49,818 bases of DNA from CAZJRB01 sp964547995 (GTDB taxonomy: Bacteria; Planctomycetota; Planctomycetia; Pirellulales; Thermoguttaceae): the NCBI GenBank assembly GCA_964547995.1, contig CAZJRB010000044.1, positions 1-49,818 of the forward strand. The letters are read 5' to 3'. This document shows, in pieces, positions 16,498 through 24,547 of the stretch (the stretch's first letter is position 1; each line of letters opens with the position of its first letter). The notes below the pieces were generated by a model. That model did no database searches, was not told the DNA's origin, and worked only from the letters and a program-made list of their open reading frames with translations. The translations under genes and the position numbers were made by a program.

Positions 16498-18927
16498 CTA
16501 CTGCGCTTCTGCCGCGTGGCGGAGTCGGCGGGCGGTTGTGCGGAACTCTTCCAGGTCCATTTCGCGCAAAAAAACCAGGCCGCGCGTGCCGCGGATCAAC
16601 GCGCTGGGATGCTCGGCGAACCACTCGCGCCCCAGACACGTCTTGAGCACCTGGTACTGCTGGACCTGAATCTCCTGGGCCAGCTCGCAGAACGGGCCGT
16701 CGTGCTCGTGGCTGGGGAACGACGCCTCGCGCTGGGAGACGAACGTGTTGAGAAAGGCGCTCTCCATCACGGAGAACATGTTCATCGAGACGGGCAGAAA
16801 GACGTTCGCCTCGGCGGGATGGAACCGGTACCAGACGTTGCGGTAACCCCAGACCCGAATGTCCTCGCACCCGCTCTCCCGCGTGTAGCGGGCGGTCGCT
16901 TCGTTGATCGCCTGGAGCACCTTGTAATGGGTGTCGGGACCACTCGCTTCCGGGTCGAACGCGACGGAAATCACGTCGGGCCGCGTTTCCTTGAGCAACT
17001 CGAGGATGGGCAGCACGTCGCGCTCGATCGTCGGCATCGGCGTGAAAATGTCGCCCGTGTAAAAGCCGAGACGCAGGTGGTGGATGTGCGACGACTGCCA
17101 ACCGAAATACCCCCAAAGGCATTCGGCCTCCCACTCGCGGCACATGCCCTTGAGGTCCTGGATTCCCTCCGGGTCCTTCTTTCCGGGATAGACGGTCTGG
17201 AGGTAGTGTTCGAGTTCCTTCATGCGGTCGCGGATTGCGCCGAGATCGTTCTCGCCGTACAGGGCGATGAGATTTCGCAGGAGCCGCCGTGCGGCGCCCT
17301 CGTCGCGCATTTCCTCGTTTCGGGCGGCAATGCCGTCGAGATACTGCCAGATGTCGCGGTTGCGGCCCTGTGCGTCGTCCGCGTCGAAGTAACCCTCCGC
17401 ATGGAACCTGCGGAACCCGGGCGTGTCGATGAACGACCGCAGACGCTCGAGCCGCCGGATCATGTAATCGTTCGTGACGGCCGTGAATCCGCTGGTCAAC
17501 GTGGCAAAGTGGTGTACGTTGCTCGCGTCGCGGATATTGCGGACGATCGCCGGCATGACGCCGAGCATCAGATCGTCGTGGTGCGGCTCGGTGTGCAAAA
17601 ACCGCGTGTCCCGCAGAGTGGCGCTGCCCGCCTCGATCTTCCCGATTAGCCGCCGGCGGACCATGGCCTTCAGATCGGAGAACGGTTCGGTCCGCTTGCC
17701 CAGGATCATGTGTGTCATCGCGTCGGCCCGGGCGTCTTCGTCCGACAGATCGAGCACGCGGCGGTTTCGCGCAAGCGCCAGATCAACCAGTGCCATCTCG
17801 ACCTCTTCGTCGGAGATCGTTTCGGACTGTTCCCGCAAGGCAACCTGCCGCCGGCGCAGCTTTTGGGCGGCGCCCAACGTGACGAAAAACCTTGCACCGG
17901 GCAGATCGCGCAGCGCCCCCGCCGGAATCAGCACGCTCCGCGGCCGCTGGACCGCGTCGGCCACGATCTGTGCCTTCGCTTCGCCGGCGGCCAGGATGAC
18001 GGCCACGCACTCGGGATTGAACGTGATCGTGCCGAGCCCGATCGTGATAACGAGCCGCTCGCGCGAGACCTCGATGCCGCCGAGGTCGCCGGCCGCGGCG
18101 GCCTGGGTCTCGTAGTTGGTCGCCATCAGCCGCGTGGTCGAGTAGTGGTCCGAGCCGCGGATGTTGAAGCCGATATGGCCGTCGGGGCCGATGCCGCCGA
18201 GGAAGAACCCGATCCCGCCCAACTCGCGAATCCGGTCTTCGTAGCACCGGCACCAGTCGTCGATCCGCTGCAACACGGCTTGCTGCGTTTTCTCAAGATC
18301 GGTCGCCGCCTGTCGCGTCCGCAGGCTCAGATCGACGCGGGAATCGGGCCAGACCTCCTCGAACGTCTGCTGCCGGTCGAGGCCGATCTCGCTGCAATTG
18401 ATCAGCAGGGCCTTGCCGCGGTCGAGCCCAAAGCCTTCGAGGTAGTACTTGTTGACGTAGTGGTAGAAGCTGTTCTGCTGGGCGGGCTGGATCGGGTAGA
18501 ACTCGTCGATCTGGACGAAGTGGAGGCCCCGCATCTCGGGACGCCGGGCGGGATCGACCCCCGACTGCTCCAACATGGCCCGAGTCTCCGACGTCTCCCA
18601 TGTCGAGAGCAGACGCGTCACCCAGGAGATGAAATGTTCCGGCGTCTTGCCGGTCGGCAACGAGACCGCGCCGCCGGGGTGGTCCTGCACCCATTCGAGG
18701 AATCGCATGGCCGCCAGCTTGCCCAGGGCCGGGAAGTTGTCGACCGTGATGACCGGGATCTTCTCGGCGGGGGCATACAGGGCGCCAAGCGGCGACGCGG
18801 TGACCGCCGCCTGTTCCACGCGAGTCAAAATCAGGGAGTCGGCATGTTCCAACGTCTTCACTTCTCGAACTGCGAGACTGCTTTCACAAGAATGCTCGAG
18901 GATAGAGGATCGAACATCATCGGTCAC
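16498..18927 (-). CDS. Glucosamine-6-phosphate deaminase (NagB)-like domain fused to a PIG-L/LmbE deacetylase domain
   Basis: 809 aa, GTG start at 18927, 4 bp after the preceding small gene. Residues of about 55-350 are a NagB-type sugar-phosphate isomerase/deaminase fold (SLPTGKTPEHF, QIDEFY with Asp141-Glu142, GGIGPDGHIGFN at 244-255). Residues of about 440-800 are a PIG-L deacetylase, with metal-binding motif EPHHDD (447-452; the family usually has PHPDD). Such fusions would in principle take an N-acetylglucosamine-type compound through deacetylation and deamination. A Met/Val start in the N-terminal extension (1-55) could be later. Both active-site signatures look intact apart from the Pro-to-His change in the zinc motif. 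Confidence 0.8.
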   Translation of the reverse strand: MTDDVRSSILEHSCESSLAVREVKTLEHADSLILTRVEQAAVTASPLGALYAPAEKIPVITVDNFPALGKLAAMRFLEWVQDHPGGAVSLPTGKTPEHFISWVTRLLSTWETSETRAMLEQSGVDPARRPEMRGLHFVQIDEFYPIQPAQQNSFYHYVNKYYLEGFGLDRGKALLINCSEIGLDRQQTFEEVWPDSRVDLSLRTRQAATDLEKTQQAVLQRIDDWCRCYEDRIRELGGIGFFLGGIGPDGHIGFNIRGSDHYSTTRLMATNYETQAAAAGDLGGIEVSRERLVITIGLGTITFNPECVAVILAAGEAKAQIVADAVQRPRSVLIPAGALRDLPGARFFVTLGAAQKLRRRQVALREQSETISDEEVEMALVDLALARNRRVLDLSDEDARADAMTHMILGKRTEPFSDLKAMVRRRLIGKIEAGSATLRDTRFLHTEPHHDDLMLGVMPAIVRNIRDASNVHHFATLTSGFTAVTNDYMIRRLERLRSFIDTPGFRRFHAEGYFDADDAQGRNRDIWQYLDGIAARNEEMRDEGAARRLLRNLIALYGENDLGAIRDRMKELEHYLQTVYPGKKDPEGIQDLKGMCREWEAECLWGYFGWQSSHIHHLRLGFYTGDIFTPMPTIERDVLPILELLKETRPDVISVAFDPEASGPDTHYKVLQAINEATARYTRESGCEDIRVWGYRNVWYRFHPAEANVFLPVSMNMFSVMESAFLNTFVSQREASFPSHEHDGPFCELAQEIQVQQYQVLKTCLGREWFAEHPSALIRGTRGLVFLREMDLEEFRTTARRLRHAAEAQ

Positions 18928-18931
18928 GGCG

Positions 18932-19360
18932 TTATTGGCGCGGGTCGGCTAGATCGATGTCCCTGATATACACGACTTTTACCGCGTAGACCGGGATTCG
19001 AAGTATTGCCCTGCCGGCGACCCCCTCGCCCGCGCCTATATTCCTGAGGGTAAGGTATTCGGAGTGGATGTCGGCGACTTCGTATGCCGGCTGTACCCCC
19101 CAGGGCCGGTCTGCAAACGCGGGGGTTGCGGCGCCGGACGTCGTGATTTCGTAGCCGTGACCAACGTCGTTCAACATAACACGGTCTTTGATCCGCAACC
19201 CGGTGAACACACCCGCCGGTTTTGCCGCGGGGACCGCTTTTGGGGCCGGTTGCCCCTTTGGAGCCGGTTGCCCCTTCGGGGCCGCTTGCCCCAGCATGAT
19301 TGCCGGAATGACCGCGATGGCCAGCAACGCCGCGACCGGGATCCATCGTCGTTGTTTCAT
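18932..19360 (-). CDS. Small exported protein with Ala/Pro/Lys-rich linker, unknown function
   Basis: 142 aa from ATG 19360 (AGGTGA ribosome site). Signal peptide (KQRRWIPVAALLAIAVIPAI), a repeated KGQPAP linker, then a compact C-terminal domain (FTGLRIKDRVMLNDVGHGYE, ending VYIRDIDLADPRQ). The frame continues upstream to 19474 without a start that fits. I recognise no family. It is placed directly before the NagB/PIG-L gene with 4 bp between them, so they are likely co-transcribed. Confidence 0.6.
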   Translation of the reverse strand: MKQRRWIPVAALLAIAVIPAIMLGQAAPKGQPAPKGQPAPKAVPAAKPAGVFTGLRIKDRVMLNDVGHGYEITTSGAATPAFADRPWGVQPAYEVADIHSEYLTLRNIGAGEGVAGRAILRIPVYAVKVVYIRDIDLADPRQ

Positions 19361-19529
19361 GGTTTCACCTGATCCTTTCGCTTTTGGAGATTGTTGGCGG
19401 TTTTGCAGCGGAGACAGAAAAAGTAACGGAAGCAGAAAAGGTATTATAACATAGTGCGGCCGCGCCGCAACCAACGCAGCCCGGTCCCGCTTCCGTGCAA
19501 CCAGCCGTTTCGGTTTTGCGGGAACGCGT

Positions 19530-20402
19530 TCATCTACCGGCCGCCCAGAATGCCAGGATTTTCACGACGAGCTTTGCGGCGGTCAGGTCGCACCCCGGAG
19601 GATTCGGCGAGGGGACGAACTCGACGACGTCGGCCCCAAGCAGACGGCACGTGGAGTCCGCCGTAAGCGTCCGGAGGATCGCCATGGTTTGTGCCCAGGA
19701 AAGCCCTCCCGGCTGCGGCGTGCCCGTGCTCGGGATCACCGACGGATCGAGCCCGTCGACGTCGATGCTCACGTAGACCGGCCCGCGGAGACCCGACAAC
19801 AGGGCCGGCAGCTCCTCCCATCGCTGCGGAAGCTGATGGGCGTAGAACGTCTCGATCCGCTCGTCCGCCGCGGCCAGCTCGTATTCCTCCCGCGAGAGGC
19901 TGCGAACGCCGATCTGCACGAGCCGGCATCCTCGCTCCCAGAGCCGCCGCATCACGGTGCCGTGCGACCACCGCCGCCGGTCGAGTTCGTCGATCAAATC
20001 GGCGTGGGCGTCGATCTGGACGATCGTCAGTTCGGAGAGATCGTCGATCAGGCCGCTCGCCGCACCGTAGGTCAACGTGTGTTCGCCGCCGACGGCCACG
20101 ACGAACTTGTCGCGCAATGGTGCAACGCACATGCGAACCGCTTCGAGATAATCCTCCACGCGTTCCCGGACCGGCAGGAAATCCATTGTGTGGAGTCTGG
20201 GGGACCGCTCGAAGTCGACCAGCGTCTGCTCGTCGAACGTTTCGATCTGGCAGCTCGCGTCGAGAATCGCCTTCGGCCCGCCGCCGGTCCCGCGGCCGTA
20301 CGAAACCGTCTTCTCCAGCGGCAGCGGCAGGATCACCGCGTCGGCCGCTTCCAACGGGCACGGCGGAAGGTCGAGAAACAGGGTCGGGCCTTCAGGCGGC
20401 AT
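19530..20402 (-). CDS. speB: Agmatinase-type ureohydrolase
   Basis: 290 aa, usual length for the arginase/agmatinase family. All Mn-binding signatures are present: GGEHT with His108, DAHADL with Asp131, His133 and Asp135, and SIDVDGLDPS with Asp214 and Asp216. TGTPQPGG (226-233) is the substrate-loop motif of agmatinases. It would hydrolyse agmatine to putrescine and urea in the cytoplasm. Two neighbours (SpeY-like synthase at 20511 and pyruvoyl arginine decarboxylase at 21734) make agmatine its natural substrate. The ATG is preceded by a weak ribosome site. About 108 bp and a palindromic repeat separate it from the upstream gene of the same strand. Confidence 0.85.
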   Translation of the reverse strand: MPPEGPTLFLDLPPCPLEAADAVILPLPLEKTVSYGRGTGGGPKAILDASCQIETFDEQTLVDFERSPRLHTMDFLPVRERVEDYLEAVRMCVAPLRDKFVVAVGGEHTLTYGAASGLIDDLSELTIVQIDAHADLIDELDRRRWSHGTVMRRLWERGCRLVQIGVRSLSREEYELAAADERIETFYAHQLPQRWEELPALLSGLRGPVYVSIDVDGLDPSVIPSTGTPQPGGLSWAQTMAILRTLTADSTCRLLGADVVEFVPSPNPPGCDLTAAKLVVKILAFWAAGR

Positions 20403-20450
20403 ATTAGCGGTCAGTGTTCACAGGGGTTAGGATTGTGTTCCGGGGTATTT

Positions 20451-20491
20451 CTGTTGTAAATCTGCGACCGGTGGTCGCGGCTTTACAGCAG
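20451..20491. repeat. Family A palindrome, minimal form, with adjacent C-rich short repeats
   Basis: Arms GTAAATCTGCGACC and GGTCGCGGCTTTAC are separated by three bases (GGT), with flanking CTGT/ACAGCAG. From 20492 a CTCAACCCTCAATTCTCAACC tract follows. This is the simplest complete copy of the family and defines the unit. Confidence 0.8.
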
Positions 20492-20510
20492 AACTCTCAA
20501 CCCTCAATTC

Positions 20511-21575
20511 TCAACCTTCCAGGACCGCCCGGACCAAAAGCGGCCACGCGATCGTGGCGTCGCAACGGACCTCGGCAAAACGACCGCCGTCTTCCGCGCT
20601 TACGAACTTCCCCCACGAAACGCCTTCCGAATACGTACACCCGCTCAGCCCGCCCCAGTGGGCCGGCTCGGGGCAAATCCGCACGCCGTAGCGGAACTTC
20701 GGCACGGGCAGCCTGGTTCCCAGACGAATGTTGATGATGTCGACAAACGGTCCGACCTGCTGTGCCCAGTTCCGCGGCACCCCGCCGCCGATCGTAAAAA
20801 TCCCCAGCCGCTTCGCACGAAGAACGCGACGTGTATAGTCCCGCAAATCGAGAAACGGATTGAACGACGGCACCGTGTCAAAGAAACGGTCAAGGTCGAC
20901 CTTGTCGCCTTGAACATGCCTGTCTTTGAGAACGTGCATCGCCACGTCCAGGCCCAATTCCGAATCGGTCAGCGCCGGTACGTAAACCGGCACGTCGCGC
21001 CGGCAGGCGCAACCCAAGATGCTCGGCATCCGGCCGTCGTCGATCAACCGTTGGCCGATTGCGCAGTTCAGCTCCCGTGAGCTGATCGGCTTCGAGAAAT
21101 CCATGCCGGCAAGGACCTCGCCGATCACCTCCCCGGCCCGGTTGAGGTTGGCCTCCATCTCCAGGGTGTCGTAGACGCGGTTGTAGCCCCGCCGGAAGAG
21201 ATCCTCGTCGGAGACGCCGGGGTCGACCTTGTAGTGGATACAGCCGATCGCTTCAGATAGTCCATGGGCCATCAGTGCGCCGGTGCAGACGATGATGTCG
21301 GCCATGCCTCGGTCGATCATCTCGCAAAGGATTCGGCCCTGCTTGGCGACGGTCATCGCGCCGGCCACCGTGACGACGACGGTGCAGTCGGGGTCGCCGA
21401 CCATCGCCCGGAGCACTTCGTACGCTTCGCCGAGATCGCGTCCTCCGAACGCCGTTTTCGACATTGCCCGGAGCATGTCGGCGAAGTTTTCGACGCGGCC
21501 GAGGTCGATCGCCTCGAGCGGCTCCAGTCCGTCGTCACGGCCGTCGTGCAGTTTTCTGTGGTGATCGTCGGTCAT
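20511..21575 (-). CDS. speY: Deoxyhypusine-synthase-like protein, probable SpeY-type homospermidine synthase
   Basis: 354 aa from ATG 21575 (GGAGG ribosome site 9 bp upstream). The fold is that of deoxyhypusine synthase, with NAD-binding segments (VVTVAGAMTVAKQG, DIIVCTGALMAHG, GIFTIGGGVPRNW) and the catalytic lysine in VSWGKF (Lys323). Bacteria lack eIF5A, and characterised bacterial members (SpeY) transfer an aminobutyl group to putrescine to give homospermidine. Here it lies between agmatinase and the divergent arginine decarboxylase, which supports a polyamine role. A product other than homospermidine cannot be excluded. Confidence 0.8.
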   Translation of the reverse strand: MTDDHHRKLHDGRDDGLEPLEAIDLGRVENFADMLRAMSKTAFGGRDLGEAYEVLRAMVGDPDCTVVVTVAGAMTVAKQGRILCEMIDRGMADIIVCTGALMAHGLSEAIGCIHYKVDPGVSDEDLFRRGYNRVYDTLEMEANLNRAGEVIGEVLAGMDFSKPISSRELNCAIGQRLIDDGRMPSILGCACRRDVPVYVPALTDSELGLDVAMHVLKDRHVQGDKVDLDRFFDTVPSFNPFLDLRDYTRRVLRAKRLGIFTIGGGVPRNWAQQVGPFVDIINIRLGTRLPVPKFRYGVRICPEPAHWGGLSGCTYSEGVSWGKFVSAEDGGRFAEVRCDATIAWPLLVRAVLEG

Positions 21576-21680
21576 GGTGGGTTGGCCTCCCTCGCTGATT
21601 CCATGGGATTGCAAGGGTTTTGTCAAGTGGGGTTTGCTTCGGGGATACTTGCGAAGGGCGGGCAAAGCGGCTATCTTGGC

Positions 21681-21710
21681 CGTCGGTCAAATAACCGTCG
21701 GTCGAATAAC
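21681..21710 (+). promoter_or_regulatory. Tandem 15-bp direct repeat between divergent polyamine genes
   Basis: CGTCGGTCAAATAAC (21681-21695) is followed at once by CGTCGGTCGAATAAC (21696-21710), one mismatch. It lies 24 bp before the ATG of the arginine decarboxylase gene and 105 bp from the divergent synthase start. It may be an operator or leader element. Confidence 0.45.
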
Positions 21711-21733
21711 CTGAAGAAGGGGAGACCTCAACG

Positions 21734-22285
21734 ATGGAACCGCTTGTGCCTAAACAGGCCTTTTTTACCAGGGGTGTCGGGAAGCACACCACGCGGTTGC
21801 AGAGTTTCGAGTCGGCGCTGCGGGCGGCGGGCATCGAAATCTGCAACCTCGTCTCGGTCTCGAGCATCTTTCCACCGCACTGCAAGGTTATTTCAAAAGA
21901 ACAGGGGCTGGCCAGGCTCTGCCCCGGGCAGATTACCCACGTCGTCTTGGCCAAAGAGAGCACCAACGAGCCCTCGCGAAGCGTCGGGGCCGGCATCGGC
22001 CTAGCTGTTCCCGGCGACGGAAACCGCTACGGATACATCAGCGAGCACCACGGTTTCGGCATATCCAAGCAGAAACTAAGCGACCTGGTCGAAGACATGG
22101 CCGCCTCGATGTTGGCCACCACGCTCGGCATCGCGTTCGACCCGGAAACCGCCTACGATGAACGCAAAGAGATCTACCACATGTCGGGCAAGATCGTGCG
22201 GACCCGGGCGTGCGTGCAGACCGCACTGGGAGACAAGAAAGGGCTCTGGACCAGCGTGGTCGCCGCCGCCGTGTTTTTGTTCTGA
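21734..22285 (+). CDS. pdaD: Pyruvoyl-dependent arginine decarboxylase
   Basis: 183 aa, usual size. The self-cleavage site is visible in NLVSVSSIFPP (Ser43-Ser44): the proenzyme cuts itself between the serines and Ser44 becomes the pyruvoyl cofactor of the alpha chain. Downstream family features include GAGIGLAVPGDGNRYGYISE and HHGFG. It converts arginine to agmatine and CO2 in the cytoplasm, feeding the agmatinase at 19530. A GGGGAG ribosome site lies about 8 bp before the ATG. It is divergent from the SpeY-like gene, with the tandem 15-bp repeats between. Confidence 0.9.
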   Translation: MEPLVPKQAFFTRGVGKHTTRLQSFESALRAAGIEICNLVSVSSIFPPHCKVISKEQGLARLCPGQITHVVLAKESTNEPSRSVGAGIGLAVPGDGNRYGYISEHHGFGISKQKLSDLVEDMAASMLATTLGIAFDPETAYDERKEIYHMSGKIVRTRACVQTALGDKKGLWTSVVAAAVFLF

Positions 22286-22703
22286 GGAAGATGGGCCCAC
22301 AGAAATCGCGCAAAAAATTGGGGCCTTTGACGAGCCACCTTACGTAGTGACCTATTGGGCGACAAGGGCAAGGTAACCGCCCAATCACTATTCGTCAGAG
22401 GCCCCACGGGCCAGCTTTTTGAGAACGGCCGAAAGGCTCGTTCGCCCCATTCCTTTAGCACGCGTTGTGCCAACCAGACCGGTTTTTACGCCTTTGACGC
22501 CCAATTTGTATTGCAAGTTGTTGCGAAACAACTACTTATGACAATAATTACAACCTTCCCCCACAAAATGGTGGTTAAGAGCGGGGAAGCGGTTAGTGTA
22601 TCATTCTGCTACACTTGGTGCATACCCGCACTACACTCAACCGTCGAATCCCGTATACTGGGAGGTCGTCGACCGACAAACTTGCAAAAGGGACCCCTGG
22701 CCC
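22286..22703 (+). promoter_or_regulatory. Intergenic region with promoter-like AT-rich segment before the lipid kinase
   Basis: Composition drops to AT-rich at 22500-22640. An inverted repeat GTTGTT-GCGA-AACAAC sits at 22517-22532. A possible promoter overlaps it: TTGCGA (22521-22526), 16 bp, AATAAT (22543-22548). TGGGCG (22358-22363) pairs with CGCCCA (22378-22383) further upstream. No gene is seen. Confidence 0.3.
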
Positions 22704-23702
22704 GTGCAAAACGCTTCCAAGTCATCTCCTGAAGCCAATCGGGTAGTTGTTTCGGTAAACCCTAAGGCAGGGGCCCGATCCCCCCAAACCAGGTCGGATC
22801 GGCTCGTCGAATTACTCCGTCAACGGGACCTCCAAGTCGAGACCTTCACCGATCTGGAGAAAGTGGCCGAGCGGGCAATCCAGTGGTACGAACAGGGATT
22901 GCTAAGGGCCTTGGTGGGGGTCGGCGGTGACGGAACGGCGGCGGAACTCGTCAATCGAACGCCACAAGGTCTCCCCTTGACCATGCTCCCCGCCGGAAAC
23001 GAAAACCTCCTGGCAAGGTTCCTCGGCCTGGGCGAATCGCCCGAGACAATCTGCAAAATCATCACGGACGGCAATCTGATCCGGCTCGATGTCGGCAAGG
23101 CCAACGACCGCATCTTTCTGCTGATGCTCGGTTGTGGGCTGGATGGGGACGTGGTCGAACGGGTACACCGGCGCCGCACCGGACACATTCGTACCTGGAA
23201 CTACTTCAAACCAATCCTCGAGTCCATTCGTAGATATAAGTTCCCGGAATTGCGGTTGTTTTGGGAAGAAGAACCGCATGAAAACCCCGTCGCGGCGCCG
23301 TCGGAAACAGGATCGCCGGCTCAGCATGCCGGGTGGGCGGAAGAGACGCCCGCAGCGGTTGTCCGTTGGCTGTTCGCGTTCAATCTGCCGTGTTACGGCG
23401 GCGGCTTGAAGATCGTCCCGCAGGCAGACGGCATGGACGGACTGCTGGATATTTGCGCGTTTGACCGGGGATCGTTGCTGAGCGGCTTGAAGTACGCCGC
23501 AGCCGTCTATCTCCGGCGCCACCAACGCCTGGCCGACTGTACGATGGCCCGGGTGCGGCGATTGCGCATTACTTCGGAGGCGGAGGTCCCGTATCAATTG
23601 GACGGTGATCCGGGCGGATTTCTCCCGGTCGACGTCGAAGTGGTATCCGAACGGCTCACACTCGTTGTTCCTTCGCCTGAGCCCGATCCCGTGAACCCTT
23701 AA
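22704..23702 (+). CDS. Diacylglycerol/lipid kinase family protein (DagK_cat, YegS-like)
   Basis: 332 aa from GTG 22704, chosen because the family begins close to RVVVSVNPKAG; the frame extends upstream to 22596. The catalytic nucleotide-binding motif GVGGDGTAAELVNR is present, followed by LPAGNENLLARFLG, where most members have GTxND. The C-terminal part ends with YQLDGDPGGFLPVDVEV, matching the QxDGE-type motif. It would phosphorylate a lipid (diacylglycerol or a sphingoid/ceramide type) at the membrane. The next gene (kdsA) starts 14 bp downstream, so co-transcription is likely. Confidence 0.8.
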   Translation: MQNASKSSPEANRVVVSVNPKAGARSPQTRSDRLVELLRQRDLQVETFTDLEKVAERAIQWYEQGLLRALVGVGGDGTAAELVNRTPQGLPLTMLPAGNENLLARFLGLGESPETICKIITDGNLIRLDVGKANDRIFLLMLGCGLDGDVVERVHRRRTGHIRTWNYFKPILESIRRYKFPELRLFWEEEPHENPVAAPSETGSPAQHAGWAEETPAAVVRWLFAFNLPCYGGGLKIVPQADGMDGLLDICAFDRGSLLSGLKYAAAVYLRRHQRLADCTMARVRRLRITSEAEVPYQLDGDPGGFLPVDVEVVSERLTLVVPSPEPDPVNP

Positions 23703-23716
23703 CCCGCAACGGACCC

Positions 23717-24547
23717 GTGCCTGAAAACCCCGCGATAATCGGACCTTGTTGTTGTGGTCGCGGCCAGCCGCTGCTGGTCATCGCCGGCCCGTGTGTCATG
23801 GAGGACGAAGCCCTGACCGTTTCCATCGCGCGGCACTTGAAAGAGACGGCCGACTCGTTGCCGGTCCAAATCGTATTCAAGGCGTCGTTCGACAAGGCAA
23901 ACCGGACGAGCATCACGTCGTATCGAGGTCCGGGGCTCCGCAAGGGATTGGATATCCTCCGGAAAGTCAAGGAGGCAACGGGGTTGCCGGTGACGACCGA
24001 CATTCACGAACCGCCGCAAGCGAGCCGGGTGGCCGAAGTCTGCGAACTGATCCAGGTCCCCGCCTTCCTTGCCCGACAAACCGATCTGCTGACCGCCGCG
24101 GCCGAAACGGGACGCGCGGTAAACGTTAAGAAGGGGCAATTCCTGGCCCCATGGGACATGAAGCACGTCGTCGGCAAACTGGAGGCCGCCGGCTGCCGGA
24201 ACATCCTTTGCTGCGAACGCGGCACGTTTTTCGGCTACGGGCGTTTGGTCAACGACATGCGGGCGATTCCCGAGATGCAAGCGCTGGGTGTTCCGGTGGT
24301 CTTCGATGCCACGCACAGCGTGCAGGAACCGGGCGGGCTGGGGGCGGCCTCGGGCGGCAAGCGCGCCATGGTCGAACCGTTGGGCCGGGCGGCCGTTGCG
24401 ATCGGCGCCGACGGCCTCTTCTTCGAGACACACCCGACCCCCGACAACGCGCCCAGCGACGGCCCGAACATGATCCCACTGGAACAATTCGACAAGATGC
24501 TCGCACGCCTGGTGGCCATTCGCCAAACCGTGGAGGAACTATCGTGA
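23717..24547 (+). CDS. kdsA: 3-deoxy-8-phosphooctulonate synthase (KDO-8-phosphate synthase)
   Basis: 276 aa, GTG start. It condenses phosphoenolpyruvate with arabinose-5-phosphate, the committed step to KDO of lipopolysaccharide. Clear family signatures: VIAGPCVMEDE, FKASFDKANRTS, GLPVTTDIHEP, FLARQTDLL, NVKKGQFLAPWDMKH, CCERGTFFGYGRL and VFDATHSVQEPGG. The Cys in AGPC at the position of Asn in the E. coli enzyme marks the metal-dependent class. Its presence argues that the organism makes KDO. It overlaps the next gene by 4 bp (GTGA). Confidence 0.95.
   Translation: MPENPAIIGPCCCGRGQPLLVIAGPCVMEDEALTVSIARHLKETADSLPVQIVFKASFDKANRTSITSYRGPGLRKGLDILRKVKEATGLPVTTDIHEPPQASRVAEVCELIQVPAFLARQTDLLTAAAETGRAVNVKKGQFLAPWDMKHVVGKLEAAGCRNILCCERGTFFGYGRLVNDMRAIPEMQALGVPVVFDATHSVQEPGGLGAASGGKRAMVEPLGRAAVAIGADGLFFETHPTPDNAPSDGPNMIPLEQFDKMLARLVAIRQTVEELS

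Noticed and set aside
22174..22473. 99-codon minus-strand frame beside the arginine decarboxylase
   Set aside because: Half of it is antisense to a recognised gene and the rest is low in protein-like character.
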